From the IMG/VR virus record IMGVR_UViG_3300033144_007217, positions 1 through 39,222 of that record: a DNA stretch of 39,222 nt; one strand, written 5' to 3'. The DNA comes from a virus. A model generated the notes under the pieces. It was not told the origin of the DNA. It ran no database searches and saw only the letters and a program-made list of their open reading frames with translations. Position 1 is the first letter of the stretch. Every line of letters starts with the position of its first letter. Shown here in pieces: positions 7,478 to 15,133 of this stretch. The position numbers were made by a program, and so were the translations under genes.

Positions 7478-8172
7478 GGTATGAAGTCGGAGGCTGCTTG
7501 GTAGCTGCGCTGTACCTCTCGTTGGTAGGCACCGATTTCTTCGTTGTTCTTTCGGAGCTTCTTTCGGCATTGTTCGAGCCTTGTCAGTAGCTCGTTTCTC
7601 TCTTTGCGTAGGGCGGCGTTTTTGATGTGGGTCTCTTCCAGACACCGTTTGAAGTCGTCTCGCTGCCGCCGAAGGGCATTCAGGGATAGATATTCGACGA
7701 CTGAGTACATCTTGTGTACCTCAACGACCTCGCTGGACCAGCCTTCGTATTCGTGAAGTTTGGGGAAATGCCGATCACCTTCATGTCGGCCCTTCACCTT
7801 GGTGGCGATGACCTTGTGGACCAGCTTATGGTACAGGTAATAGCGGTAGATAGCCTCGCCACCGATGACGAATGGCTTGAACTTGTTCTTGACGGCGATC
7901 TCGATTGCAAAATTAGGATCGTCAGTCCACATTACGGCGTCCAGGAGCCTCTCTGGGGGGCTGTTTTTTTTGGGGGCTCTGGAGACCACAATGTTGAAAC
8001 GATCCGGCAGAGGGCCTCCTGGGAGGCTCTCAAAGGTCTTCCGACCCATGATCACGGCGTGCCCTGTTGTGAGGTCCTGAAATCGCCTCATATCGGCGGG
8101 GATTCTCCAGGGCATGCGGCCATTGCAGCCGATGACTCGGCCTTCGTCATATGCTACCAGGATGGTTGCCAT
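7456..8172 (-). CDS. Dihydrofolate reductase with a C-terminal coiled-coil extension
   Basis: Residues 1 to about 165 are a complete DHFR: IGCNGRMPWRIPADMRRF (substrate loop), GHAVIMGRKTFESLP (NADPH site) and PFVIGGEAIYRYYL. It regenerates tetrahydrofolate consumed by the thymidylate synthase encoded 1.6 kb upstream in the same minus-strand cluster. Residues about 170-225 form an extra charged heptad-like helix (LRRQRDDFKRCLEETHIKN and onward) not found in normal 160-aa DHFRs, presumably a coiled coil for oligomerisation. AGGA lies about 6 nt before the ATG. Confidence 0.92.
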   Translation of the reverse strand: MATILVAYDEGRVIGCNGRMPWRIPADMRRFQDLTTGHAVIMGRKTFESLPGGPLPDRFNIVVSRAPKKNSPPERLLDAVMWTDDPNFAIEIAVKNKFKPFVIGGEAIYRYYLYHKLVHKVIATKVKGRHEGDRHFPKLHEYEGWSSEVVEVHKMYSVVEYLSLNALRRQRDDFKRCLEETHIKNAALRKERNELLTRLEQCRKKLRKNNEEIGAYQREVQRSYQAASDFIPHPDEER

Positions 8173-8179
8173 GGCAATC

Positions 8180-8380
8180 CTAGTTTGTTCGCAAGAAGAA
8201 CGTAATGGCCGTTACGGCCACGGCTGTCGCCGTGATGATGGCATCAGTCAGGATCAGTCGGAAGCCCACGTCGTTCTTCCAGAAGTCTTTGACCCAGACG
8301 CCGAGAAGGCCGAAGAATCCGCCGAGGCAGACCCCGATGATAGATAGCCAGAAAGCGATGGTGTATAGATCGACCATCAT
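8180..8380 (-). CDS. Small two-helix membrane protein
   Basis: A 66-aa protein with two predicted transmembrane helices (about residues 7-28 and 43-62) and a short basic linker. GGAG lies before the ATG, which overlaps the stop of the upstream gene (ATGA). It sits between nucleotide-metabolism genes, and no family is recognised. Superinfection exclusion, lysis accessory or membrane remodelling are all possible; nothing in the sequence decides. Confidence 0.65.
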   Translation of the reverse strand: MMVDLYTIAFWLSIIGVCLGGFFGLLGVWVKDFWKNDVGFRLILTDAIITATAVAVTAITFFLRTN

Positions 8381-8805
8381 GATTTTTCTCCTGTTGCGTT
8401 GTTTGGAATTTCAGAAGGTACACAGTAAAATTGGTCGTCCCAGAAGTAACGAAATGGCCCCGGCTTCCATTTTCCACGACCCCAATCCCATCGTGAAGCC
8501 TTGTTGAGGATCACGGGGTATACGGCCAAGTAGCCGCTTAGGTGACGCACCGAATCTTTTTCCTCGTTAGTAACAAAACGCTGGCCGTCAGGCAAATCAG
8601 GCTTATGCATCGTGCCGACTTGGATAATGACATAAGCGCCTTTGGGTTTGACATAGGCCGTCAAGATGCCGTCGATGCAGATGTTATCGGTGACACCCAA
8701 TATCTGACGCTTAACTTTGCAGCCCCTGAGTTCGGCATCTAAGCACAACCTCTTGATCTCTTTCTTTGTGGTCTTGACCACTTGGGTGAATGCTGGGTCG
8801 GGCAT
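8377..8805 (-). CDS. Hypothetical 142-aa protein
   Basis: Start set at MPDPAFTQVVKTTKKE because AAGGAAG precedes that ATG. It is a soluble mixed alpha/beta protein with a C-terminal aromatic segment (W-D-W-G-R-G-K-W-K-P-G-P-F-R-Y-F-W-D-D). No family is recognised. It is coupled to both neighbours: it begins inside the end of the upstream zinc-finger gene and ends with ATGA onto the small membrane protein. Confidence 0.6.
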   Translation of the reverse strand: MPDPAFTQVVKTTKKEIKRLCLDAELRGCKVKRQILGVTDNICIDGILTAYVKPKGAYVIIQVGTMHKPDLPDGQRFVTNEEKDSVRHLSGYLAVYPVILNKASRWDWGRGKWKPGPFRYFWDDQFYCVPSEIPNNATGEKS

Positions 8806-8806
8806 G

Positions 8807-9211
8807 TTATACTTCCTTGTTTTCATACGCAAAGATCATGTGCTCTGGTAGCCCGTTTTGGCCCGAGAAGAAGATTCCTGGCGCAAACACTGTGCCTTTC
8901 TCCTCGACCACCTTTGCAGTTCGGCGTAAGAAGTTGGAGTCAGTACCGTCTATTTGCACCTCTTTTCTCCCCTTTGGTGACTCCATCCAATGGTTTGATG
9001 GTGTCGTACCTCGCCACAAGTGCAACGTCCAACCAGCCTTGAATTTCTTGAATAAAGCACGGAGATCAGGGTCAGAACGATATCGTTTACAATATCCGCA
9101 ATAAGCTTTCGGTTTGAATCTCTCACATTTGTCAGGGTTGATGTTTGTAGCAATGATTGTGCGACATCGATCACAGATCACCGAACCTTTGCCGTCGTCG
9201 AATTTGAACAT
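8807..9211 (-). CDS. Small zinc-finger protein
   Basis: The ATG at 9211 is preceded by GAGAGG. The N-terminus carries two cysteine pairs, C-D-R-C (about residues 14-17) and C-G-Y-C (about residues 38-41), spaced as in a treble-clef or zinc-ribbon finger. The C-terminal part is a basic alpha/beta domain (R-G-T-T-P-S-N-H-W and onward). It may bind nucleic acid. It lies in the minus-strand cluster between DHFR and TS. Confidence 0.6.
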   Translation of the reverse strand: MFKFDDGKGSVICDRCRTIIATNINPDKCERFKPKAYCGYCKRYRSDPDLRALFKKFKAGWTLHLWRGTTPSNHWMESPKGRKEVQIDGTDSNFLRRTAKVVEEKGTVFAPGIFFSGQNGLPEHMIFAYENKEV

Positions 9212-9236
9212 CTTTCGACCTCTCAAACGCCATTAT

Positions 9237-9413
9237 TCATTGATGTGTTGCCCATTTTCCAATGCTGAGGCAGGCAAAGGCGCTTAGGTAGACGTGCCAA
9301 TACTTGTAGATCACTTGCATTCCGGTTAGCTCAGGTTGGGCAACCCAACAGAAGAACGGAATCCAGAACGTCAGGAATCCAAGCAGTGCCATTATGAATC
9401 CAAAGGTCTTCAT
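9237..9413 (-). CDS. 58-aa membrane protein
   Basis: A short ORF of 58 codons. It begins M-K-T-F-G-F-I-M-A-L-L-G-F-L-T-F-W and ends ATHQ before TGA at 9237. Two hydrophobic helices (about residues 4-24 and 36-52) predict an integral membrane protein. Its ATG overlaps the stop of the upstream membrane protein as ATGA, and its own stop lies 25 nt before the next ATG, which fits the spacing of this operon and supports a real gene. Confidence 0.65.
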   Translation of the reverse strand: MKTFGFIMALLGFLTFWIPFFCWVAQPELTGMQVIYKYWHVYLSAFACLSIGKWATHQ

Positions 9414-9814
9414 ATCAGGTCCTTTTTCGCTTGTTCTAGGGCGTCGATAAGTTCGTTGATATTTCGCAGTGGACTGTCATACAGATCGATCTGGAGTTGT
9501 CGCTTATCACGAGAGACGGTTATGTCGCCAGGGTAGTCAATGACCATCTGGAATGTCTCTTTGTTTAACTCTTCGTCGATGTCTACCGACCACAACTCAG
9601 AGCGGCCTAAGGCGGCGAGACCCCACTTTTCCTCTCGCTTATACGACTTGGCTTTTGACTTCTTCCCTAGGTATTGGTAGTACATGTAGAACTCTTTGCA
9701 CTTCCGCTCGTCTCGGATAAAGACGCCGATCCAGAAGCAGGCCAGCAGATGGATGCCACCTAAGACCCAGGTAATGGGGGTAGTGATCCATAGAACGATT
9801 GGTTTGGTTTTCAT
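9410..9814 (-). CDS. Membrane-anchored hypothetical protein
   Basis: A 134-aa protein with an N-terminal hydrophobic hairpin (about residues 8-32) followed by a charged cytosolic domain of about 100 aa that ends in an acidic helix (NELIDALEQAKKDL). It starts 2 nt downstream of the TS stop and is coupled by ATGA to the next small membrane gene. No family is recognised. Confidence 0.6.
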   Translation of the reverse strand: MKTKPIVLWITTPITWVLGGIHLLACFWIGVFIRDERKCKEFYMYYQYLGKKSKAKSYKREEKWGLAALGRSELWSVDIDEELNKETFQMVIDYPGDITVSRDKRQLQIDLYDSPLRNINELIDALEQAKKDLI

Positions 9815-9816
9815 CC

Positions 9817-10782
9817 CTAAACCTCAACTTGGATGGCAATCTTAGGTTCTGGACAATACTCTTTGACCTCAAAATCATCTAATTCATACGATAGCATGCC
9901 TTTAGATTTGTGCAATATCAGTCTAGGCGAGTCTGGTGTTGGGCGGGACAGATACTCTTCTACGGCCTCGATCTGGTTGACGTAGATGTGAGAATCGACC
10001 GTTGTATGGACAAACTCGTATGGCTCGTATCCGGCCTGCTGGGCGAACATATAGGTTAGGGCACTGTAGAACTGGATATTGGCCGGAACGCCCACGGGGA
10101 AGTCACAGGAGCGTTGTGTGAGGTGTCCTGAAAGCTTCCCGCCATGTACAAACAACTGGAAAGTGAAATGGCATGGAGGGAGCCGCATCTTATCCATATC
10201 CTTCGGGTTCCAGAGCGAGAATAGGATACGCCGAGAGTCGGGGTTCTCTTTCAGTTCTTTGAGCATGTATTCGAGTTGATCGAAGCCGTCCTTGCCATAT
10301 ACGTTCTGGGCGTTACCATCACGCCATAGGCCCCTTGTTGCATTTCGCTGTTTCTCGAAATTCCAGTTTCGTGGGGTCGGGCCGTCACTATCGTTCCATA
10401 TCGCAGCACCGCCGCCGTTGCCATTCCCGTAGTATCCACCAAAGTGTCTTAGTTGGAACCCATATACCGGCCCGAATGCGCCTGAAACGTATCCGTGCTT
10501 CTCCTCGAACTTCTCGTCAAGCCACGGCGTCCAGATATTAGAACCCAGGTCTTTCAGGTCCTTGTTGTTGGTGCTGCCTGAGAGAAACCATAGTAGTTCG
10601 CCAAAGATCGCCTTAGGCCACACTTTCCGCTTCGTCAGAAGCGGAAAGTGTTCATCGATGCGGTACCGTTTCTGCATTCCAAAGATAGCTAGTGTATCAA
10701 CGCCGGTGCGGTTCTCTTTACGGACACCGTCTTCGAGTATTTCATGTAGGGCGTCGTCATAAGGTTGTAAGATATATGTCAT
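9817..10782 (-). CDS. thyA: Thymidylate synthase (ThyA type)
   Basis: A 321-aa protein with all main ThyA signatures: RTGVDTLAIFG near the N-terminus (the Arg loop), the catalytic cysteine in LPPCHFTFQLF (about residue 200), Q-R-S-C-D-F-P-V-G-V-P-A-N-I, and V-D-S-H-I-Y-V-N-Q-I-E. It methylates dUMP to dTMP using methylene-tetrahydrofolate, working with the DHFR nearby. About 45 extra residues are inserted after YGFQLRHFGG, including a Gly/Asn-rich stretch (GGYYGNGNGGG), which would sit near the dimer surface. It ends in a V-E-V close to the canonical end of the fold. It is coupled by ATGA to the upstream small gene. Confidence 0.95.
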   Translation of the reverse strand: MTYILQPYDDALHEILEDGVRKENRTGVDTLAIFGMQKRYRIDEHFPLLTKRKVWPKAIFGELLWFLSGSTNNKDLKDLGSNIWTPWLDEKFEEKHGYVSGAFGPVYGFQLRHFGGYYGNGNGGGAAIWNDSDGPTPRNWNFEKQRNATRGLWRDGNAQNVYGKDGFDQLEYMLKELKENPDSRRILFSLWNPKDMDKMRLPPCHFTFQLFVHGGKLSGHLTQRSCDFPVGVPANIQFYSALTYMFAQQAGYEPYEFVHTTVDSHIYVNQIEAVEEYLSRPTPDSPRLILHKSKGMLSYELDDFEVKEYCPEPKIAIQVEV

Positions 10783-10973
10783 TTTGGAAGTGTAGCCCCC
10801 AAAATTTCAAACCATATGATATAGGCAACTCCCATGCCGACCAGTTCCCACATTGCAACATGGACCATGCATTTAAGGTTATCGGGTATTTTTATACCCA
10901 TCCTGCCATCGATGCGGCAAGCTAATCTAGGCGCAAAAACAACCCATAGCAAGAATAAAATCCAACCGTTCAA
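10779..10973 (-). CDS. Small membrane protein with TTG start
   Basis: A 64-aa protein starting at TTG (10971-10973), which overlaps the preceding stop as TTGA. Two hydrophobic segments (about residues 3-16 and 39-60) flank a basic loop, suggesting a membrane protein with two helices. It is translationally coupled on both sides. No family is recognised. Confidence 0.55.
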   Translation of the reverse strand: MNGWILFLLWVVFAPRLACRIDGRMGIKIPDNLKCMVHVAMWELVGMGVAYIIWFEILGATLPK

Positions 10974-11359
10974 AATATCACTCCAGGTTCATTGATGATC
11001 ACTGTTATTTTGTCCTCATATCGGGCGACAGCGAGTTGCGGCCTACCGACCTTGTGTAGTTTGTTGAGAACCTCTTCTAACTCATCGGCTTTGCAGTTGA
11101 TCACATTCCAGTTATTCTGGTTCATTTCCTGAACTTCTTCTTCAGGAGACTTGATATCACGTTTTGAGAAGTACTTAGCGAGTCGGTTCTTATACTTAAA
11201 AAACTTGTCATAGACGGGCACATTGCACCCGCAGGACGGGTCGTTGAGAACTTTGAGGATATCTTCGTTGAGTTCTGGGAACAGTTTTCGGAAGCGTCCA
11301 TCTGTGAGGATGGCATGCTTAATCTCCAAGCGGCTTAGTCTCGTCTTCTTCGCAGTCAT
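10970..11359 (-). CDS. Hypothetical 129-aa protein
   Basis: Start placed at the ATG at 11359 (MTAKKTRLSRLEIKHA), with GGAGA 8 nt upstream; an alternative ATG lies at 11374. It is a charged helical protein with an internal Cys pair (PSCGCNVP) and a C-terminal beta segment (ARYEDKITVIINEPG). It overlaps the end of the upstream membrane gene. No family is recognised. Confidence 0.55.
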   Translation of the reverse strand: MTAKKTRLSRLEIKHAILTDGRFRKLFPELNEDILKVLNDPSCGCNVPVYDKFFKYKNRLAKYFSKRDIKSPEEEVQEMNQNNWNVINCKADELEEVLNKLHKVGRPQLAVARYEDKITVIINEPGVIF

Positions 11360-11738
11360 CTTCGTAATCTCCATCTACTTCTTCAATGTTAAAGCTCACG
11401 CTCATCGTGAGTCGATCAATTATGGCTCGGGTTAGCCAAGATAACACGCTGATGGCGCAGCCAGACAGGATGAACGTGACGGGCATTGCCACAAGCCCAT
11501 AAAGCCAGTGTATGTACGGGTTGGGAATCCAAGGCATCAGGTATGGGAAACCCAACAGCCCTACCCAGAACCCAGCACATTGATGACAATCTACGATCTC
11601 GGCGATGTCGTGGCCGAAGAGTTTGTACTTCATGTGATCCCGCCACCATTTACGGAAGCCGGTAGCGATGGTGCTATCAACGATGATGAATGTCATGCCG
11701 ATAAGCCCGATAACGAAAAACAAAAACGCACAAACCAT
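11319..11738 (-). CDS. Membrane protein with Cys-rich loop
   Basis: The ATG at 11738 has a strong CTGGAGG site; longer frames lack one. There is an N-terminal transmembrane helix (about residues 1-22), a loop containing D-C-H-Q-C-A-G-F-W, two further hydrophobic helices (about residues 56-105), and a strongly acidic tail (E-E-V-D-G-D-Y-E-D-D-C-E-E-D-E). The H-Q-C-A-G-F-W segment resembles DUF1360-type phage membrane proteins, recalled with moderate certainty. Function unknown. Confidence 0.6.
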   Translation of the reverse strand: MVCAFLFFVIGLIGMTFIIVDSTIATGFRKWWRDHMKYKLFGHDIAEIVDCHQCAGFWVGLLGFPYLMPWIPNPYIHWLYGLVAMPVTFILSGCAISVLSWLTRAIIDRLTMSVSFNIEEVDGDYEDDCEEDETKPLGD

Positions 11739-11742
11739 AAAA

Positions 11743-12105
11743 TTACCTCCAGAAGGATAAATAGGCATACTCAGCATCTCTACTGATGCTGAAGTAGTCT
11801 GCGAACTCGTCGAGTTCGTTTAAGACTACTTCTAGGGTTCCAATGGGCACTTTGTGGTGCCGTGCTATGTGATAATCAATCGGCGAGACACCCACCTTTT
11901 CGCCAAAGTATTCTTCGAGAACGCTCATGTTGTCATCTAGTCGTTCCAGCAATTCAAATTCTGACTTTTGTGACAGAAATCGCATCGCAGGAATCCGTTG
12001 ACCTAGGACCCACTGATTAAACAAATTTTCATGTTCAGGTAGGAGCCTTTGGAGTTTTTTGTCCATGAAGACCAATTCGGCAACATTATTGTTATGAATA
12101 CGCAT
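11743..12105 (-). CDS. Hypothetical 120-aa protein
   Basis: A soluble acidic helical protein (L-F-N-Q-W-V-L-G-Q-R-I-P, then E-L-L-E-R-L-D-D-N-M-S-V-L-E-E-Y-F). GGGGA lies about 8 nt before the ATG. It is divergent from the baseplate gene at 12165; the 59-bp gap contains a 7-bp hairpin at 12121-12140. Its stop codon overlaps the ribosome site of the next gene. No family is recognised. Confidence 0.55.
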   Translation of the reverse strand: MRIHNNNVAELVFMDKKLQRLLPEHENLFNQWVLGQRIPAMRFLSQKSEFELLERLDDNMSVLEEYFGEKVGVSPIDYHIARHHKVPIGTLEVVLNELDEFADYFSISRDAEYAYLSFWR

Positions 12106-12120
12106 GACAATTTCCCCATC

Positions 12121-12140
12121 TTACTATTATCAGATAGTAA
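12121..12140 (+). promoter_or_regulatory. Hairpin in the divergent intergenic region
   Basis: TTACTAT and ATAGTAA form a perfect 7-bp stem with a 6-nt loop 24 nt before the baseplate gene ATG. It contains CAGATAG, similar to the late-promoter-like motif elsewhere. It is a candidate 5'-UTR stem-loop or operator for the divergent pair. Confidence 0.4.
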
Positions 12141-12164
12141 GCAAGATTAGAAAGAGGAGCGAAT

Positions 12165-13373
12165 ATGGCAGATGATGCATTCCGTCAGCAAAGAAAAAAG
12201 GAAAAGATAACCCCAGAGGAAATTGCAGGGGAGCCAAAGACTGAGCCAACTATCGGAGATAGTGGCATTGGGGATCGAGAAAAGCTTGAAAAGATGATGG
12301 CGATCCAAAAACAAGCGGGTGTTGATGTGCCAACCGATGTGCCGCCAGATGCGGCATTCTCGCACGGTCAGTCTCCTGAAGGGTTGCAGGTATCTGGTAA
12401 TGTGCCGCCCATTTTTCAGAACAAATTGAAGGATCGGATCAACGAGGTTGATTCCGGCGCAGACCCAGCACCGTTTGGCGCAACGAGGCAAACATCTCCA
12501 CAAGAGGCACCAATGATGCCTCCAGGGCAAGGTGGACGACCTCCGCTGAGGCCCGGCGAGATGGTAACAAGTGATCCAAGCCTAAATGCCCTTTTGACTG
12601 GTTTGAGCACACAGACTTACGAAGTAGTAACGCTGCCGTCCCGAGGCCGTTTTTACGATGGTGCAGATTCGCCGACAGATGGTGTTTTGCATATCCGACC
12701 GATGACCGGTCAAGAAGAGACAGTGTTGTCCACTGTTCGGTTTATGCGAGGTGGACGTGGGATCGAGATGATCTTCAAGGCATGTATCCAAGAGAAGAAC
12801 ATCAATACCGAAAAACTGCTCAGCCTTGACCGTACATTCCTCTTGATTTACTTGCGAGCTATTTCTTATGGTAACCTCTATGAAGTGAGTGTCAGGTGTC
12901 CAGAGTGTGATCATCAGTTTGATTACGACATCGACCTGAACTTGCCTATCGATTACTGTCCTGAGAACTTTACAAATAACGATCTGACAAGGACATTGCC
13001 CAAGTCCGGTTATCTGTTTAAGTACCGACTAATGACTGGTGACGATGAAACCCAGATTACTGCTTACCGAGATCGCCGAGCGAAGTTCTCAAATGCAATC
13101 GATGACTCATTCCTGTATAAGGCCGCTACCTTGGTCGAAGAAATCGGCAACAAGGAAGCTAAGATCACGAACCGCACCGCTATTCAGTCGTTGCTGGAGA
13201 GGTTGCCTGCTCAGGATGTGAACTATATCAGAAATACCGTTAATGAACCACCGTTTGGTGTGGATACCAAGGTTCAAGTGATATGCCCAGCATGCGCAAG
13301 AGACTTCCCGGTTGAATTACCGTATGAAGCCAATTTTTTCTTCCCACGGGAGAAGACCGAGATCGAGCTATAA
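12165..13373 (+). CDS. T4 gp26/gp51-type baseplate protein
   Basis: A 402-aa protein. The first 120 residues are a Pro/Gly-rich disordered leader. Residues about 145-395 match the T4 baseplate family (recalled as PF12322): E-V-V-T-L-P-S-R-G-R-F-Y-D, then LHIRPMTGQEE, then an R-T-F-L-L-I-Y-L-R-A-I-S-Y-G helix. Two Cys pairs, CPECDHQF and CPACARDF, form a zinc site that is characteristic in this family. It probably acts in baseplate hub assembly. AGAGGAG precedes the ATG. Its stop overlaps the start of a 56-aa gene (TAATG), a T4-like arrangement. Confidence 0.8.
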   Translation: MADDAFRQQRKKEKITPEEIAGEPKTEPTIGDSGIGDREKLEKMMAIQKQAGVDVPTDVPPDAAFSHGQSPEGLQVSGNVPPIFQNKLKDRINEVDSGADPAPFGATRQTSPQEAPMMPPGQGGRPPLRPGEMVTSDPSLNALLTGLSTQTYEVVTLPSRGRFYDGADSPTDGVLHIRPMTGQEETVLSTVRFMRGGRGIEMIFKACIQEKNINTEKLLSLDRTFLLIYLRAISYGNLYEVSVRCPECDHQFDYDIDLNLPIDYCPENFTNNDLTRTLPKSGYLFKYRLMTGDDETQITAYRDRRAKFSNAIDDSFLYKAATLVEEIGNKEAKITNRTAIQSLLERLPAQDVNYIRNTVNEPPFGVDTKVQVICPACARDFPVELPYEANFFFPREKTEIEL

Positions 13374-13543
13374 TGATGTACTCCAAGTGGTTGTGGGATG
13401 AAATGTTCTTCCTGGCATACCACTTGAGGCAAGACCTCATTAGAGTGAAAACCTGTCTCTCTCCCATCGAGCGGCGATACTTGATCGAAGCTTTCGTCGA
13501 GCAGCGGGAGAAGGAACATAAGGAACTCAATAAGAAGACATAG
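13373..13543 (+). CDS. 56-aa protein coupled to the baseplate gene
   Basis: This ORF starts in the TAATGATG junction at the end of the baseplate gene and ends at TAG 13541. The protein opens M-M-Y-S-K-W-L-W-D-E-M-F-F-L and continues as two amphipathic helices (L-S-P-I-E-R-R-Y-L-I-E-A-F-V-E). Tight coupling suggests a baseplate assembly partner; in T4-like phages similar tiny ORFs follow gp26/gp51-type genes. Its last codons overlap the ATAGATA motif of the next gene. Confidence 0.65.
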   Translation: MMYSKWLWDEMFFLAYHLRQDLIRVKTCLSPIERRYLIEAFVEQREKEHKELNKKT

Positions 13544-13546
13544 ATA
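13540..13546 (+). promoter_or_regulatory. Late-promoter-like ATAGATA, 5 nt before an ATG
   Basis: ATAGATA-CTCTT-ATG precedes the 245-aa gene at 13552, which has no Shine-Dalgarno sequence. It fits the RTANATA-N(4-5)-ATG pattern seen before seven other genes. If used like a T4 late -10 element, the transcript would start at or next to the AUG. Confidence 0.5.
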
Positions 13547-13551
13547 CTCTT

Positions 13552-14289
13552 ATGGCAGATAAAGAACGTAATCAGAACCTTGTTATTGGCGACAATGTTA
13601 CGCTTCGTTTCTTCGTGTGGAATGAGGTTTTTGCCGATCCCCACGAAATGACCCAAGTAGATATTTATAAACTGCTCGACGAAGAGGTCACGGAAGACAA
13701 TCCGCTAGGCAAACGACTGGTAGAGACTGTGGACGCTGCCGACATCGTCAAAGACGATGTCGGCAAGTACCACATCGAACTAGCACTTAGCGGACCACTC
13801 TATACACAGGGTCGGTACCAAGATGAATGGAATATCATCTTCGAGGATACCTATCCAGCCTCTTTGTCGCCCATGAATTTTGAGGTCGGCCCAGATAAGT
13901 GGTTTACGGATAGTCAGCCATTGGTGCATGACTTCAGTTTCTCATATCGACCCAATCGGATCGTGCAGGGGTCCAAGAAGTACATCGAAATCAAGGTAAC
14001 TCCCGATGTACCTAGAGGTACAGATAAGCAGCGATATTACGAAAATATCGCTATCGGCGGCACCATCTACTTCTCGATGGAGCAGAAGTGTGGTGAGTGT
14101 CTGCCGCAGGAGCAAGACCTGCGAATCATTGTAGAAAACGAAGAAGTCACCAATAGAGACGGTTGTATGGCCTACTATCTCCTGGACACAAGGGAGTTAG
14201 ATTGTGGACTTTATGACGTTTGGTTCACCTTGGAGATCGGTGAAAACATCTATGTGGGTGATAAGCAACCCTTACAGATATTTCACTAG
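13552..14289 (+). CDS. Putative virion protein with Ig-like beta domains
   Basis: A 245-aa protein, mostly beta strands. An N-terminal domain (V-T-L-R-F-F-V-W-N-E-V-F, about residues 13-30) is followed by a second domain beginning near residue 125 (F-S-F-S-Y-R-P-N-R-I-V-Q-G-S-K-K-Y-I-E-I-K-V), which resembles Ig-like folds decorating tails and capsids. Two Cys pairs lie near residues 179-183 and 205-219. It follows the baseplate genes on the same strand. A virion role is inferred. Confidence 0.6.
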   Translation: MADKERNQNLVIGDNVTLRFFVWNEVFADPHEMTQVDIYKLLDEEVTEDNPLGKRLVETVDAADIVKDDVGKYHIELALSGPLYTQGRYQDEWNIIFEDTYPASLSPMNFEVGPDKWFTDSQPLVHDFSFSYRPNRIVQGSKKYIEIKVTPDVPRGTDKQRYYENIAIGGTIYFSMEQKCGECLPQEQDLRIIVENEEVTNRDGCMAYYLLDTRELDCGLYDVWFTLEIGENIYVGDKQPLQIFH

Positions 14290-14296
14290 GATCACT

Positions 14297-14836
14297 ATGT
14301 CCCATTCAAATCAAGTTAAATTCTGCGATGCTGTCAAGTACATGTTTCCCCAGTACTTTGAGTCTAATAAGTTGGCGATAGACATCGGTTCGTTAGACGT
14401 GAATGGGAACAACAGGGGCCTGTTTGAGGGCCATTACGTTGGGATCGATGTTGCCGATGGCAAAAATGTAGACATCGTATGTACGGCCCATGAGGTGACT
14501 GACATCATCGATGGAACTGCCGATGTGGTCCTTTCCACGAATGCACTAGAGCACGATATGCACTATCCTAAGACGCTTGCTAAGATGGTAGCATTACTCA
14601 AGCCTAATGGCCTGATGTTCTTTTCCGTTGCCAATTCATGGGAGGAGCATGGCACAGAATCACATGATGCACACGAGTCTGGTACATCGCAACAAGACTC
14701 CGAGTGGAAGAACTACTACAAGAATCTCGATGAAAAGGATGTACGAGAAGCGATTGATCTCGACAAAGAGTTCTTAGTGTACCAGATGGGTGTCAATCAG
14801 CATGATCTGCAATTCTATGGGATCAAGAAGGCTTAA
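14297..14836 (+). CDS. SAM-dependent methyltransferase
   Basis: Start at 14297 with AGGA upstream. Class I methyltransferase layout: L-A-I-D-I-G-S-L-D-V-N-G (motif I variant), Y-V-G-I-D-V-A-D-G (motif II acidic), then A-D-V-V-L-S-T-N-A-L-E-H-D (motif IV) and L-K-P-N-G-L-M-F-F-S-V (motif V/VI). The substrate is unknown; similar phage proteins cluster with glycosyltransferases and may methylate sugars. It lies 7 nt after the virion gene, so it is probably in the same operon. The stop codon overlaps that of the convergent RMF-like gene. Confidence 0.75.
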   Translation: MSHSNQVKFCDAVKYMFPQYFESNKLAIDIGSLDVNGNNRGLFEGHYVGIDVADGKNVDIVCTAHEVTDIIDGTADVVLSTNALEHDMHYPKTLAKMVALLKPNGLMFFSVANSWEEHGTESHDAHESGTSQQDSEWKNYYKNLDEKDVREAIDLDKEFLVYQMGVNQHDLQFYGIKKA

Positions 14837-15057
14837 ATCCATTTGGCCTGTCCCATTGTGCCTTGGCATAGATCGGGTCTGACCTTGCAAATACGAGTTT
14901 CCTGACCGGCGATCCAACCTGATCGATATGCTTCGGTCTCTTCGGCCCGTGGCTTTCCCTTTAGACCATCTTCATAGCCTCGGTTGTGATCCTTGCTGCG
15001 GAACAGTTTGCGAAGCGTTCCCTCTTGTACCTGGATGTCAAATTCATAGAAGTTCAT
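14833..15057 (-). CDS. RMF-like small protein
   Basis: A 74-aa protein whose centre (H-N-R-G-Y-E-D-G-L-K-G-K-P-R, then A-Y-R-S-G-W-I-A-G-Q-E) matches the pattern of ribosome modulation factor and related phage proteins (R-G-Y-x-x-G-x-x-G-x, about 15 residues, G-W-x-x-G-x-x). RMF binds the ribosome and promotes hibernation dimers; for phage versions the role is unproven. It lies just downstream of a strong terminator that isolates it from the upstream minus-strand gene. Confidence 0.6.
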   Translation of the reverse strand: MNFYEFDIQVQEGTLRKLFRSKDHNRGYEDGLKGKPRAEETEAYRSGWIAGQETRICKVRPDLCQGTMGQAKWI

Positions 15058-15083
15058 GCTCTATCTAGTCTGCGCAAAACAAA

Positions 15084-15116
15084 ACCCACCCCCGGCAAAG
15101 CCGGGGGTGGGTTTTT
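15084..15116 (-). terminator. Intrinsic terminator, strong, bidirectional in form
   Basis: A 13-bp GC-rich stem (ACCCACCCCCGGC with its complement, loop AAA) is followed on the plus strand by TTTTT and on the minus strand by TTTTGTTTT. On the minus strand it lies after the 296-aa His-rich gene and before the RMF-like gene. Confidence 0.9.
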
Positions 15117-15133
15117 ACTGCGATCCACACCGA

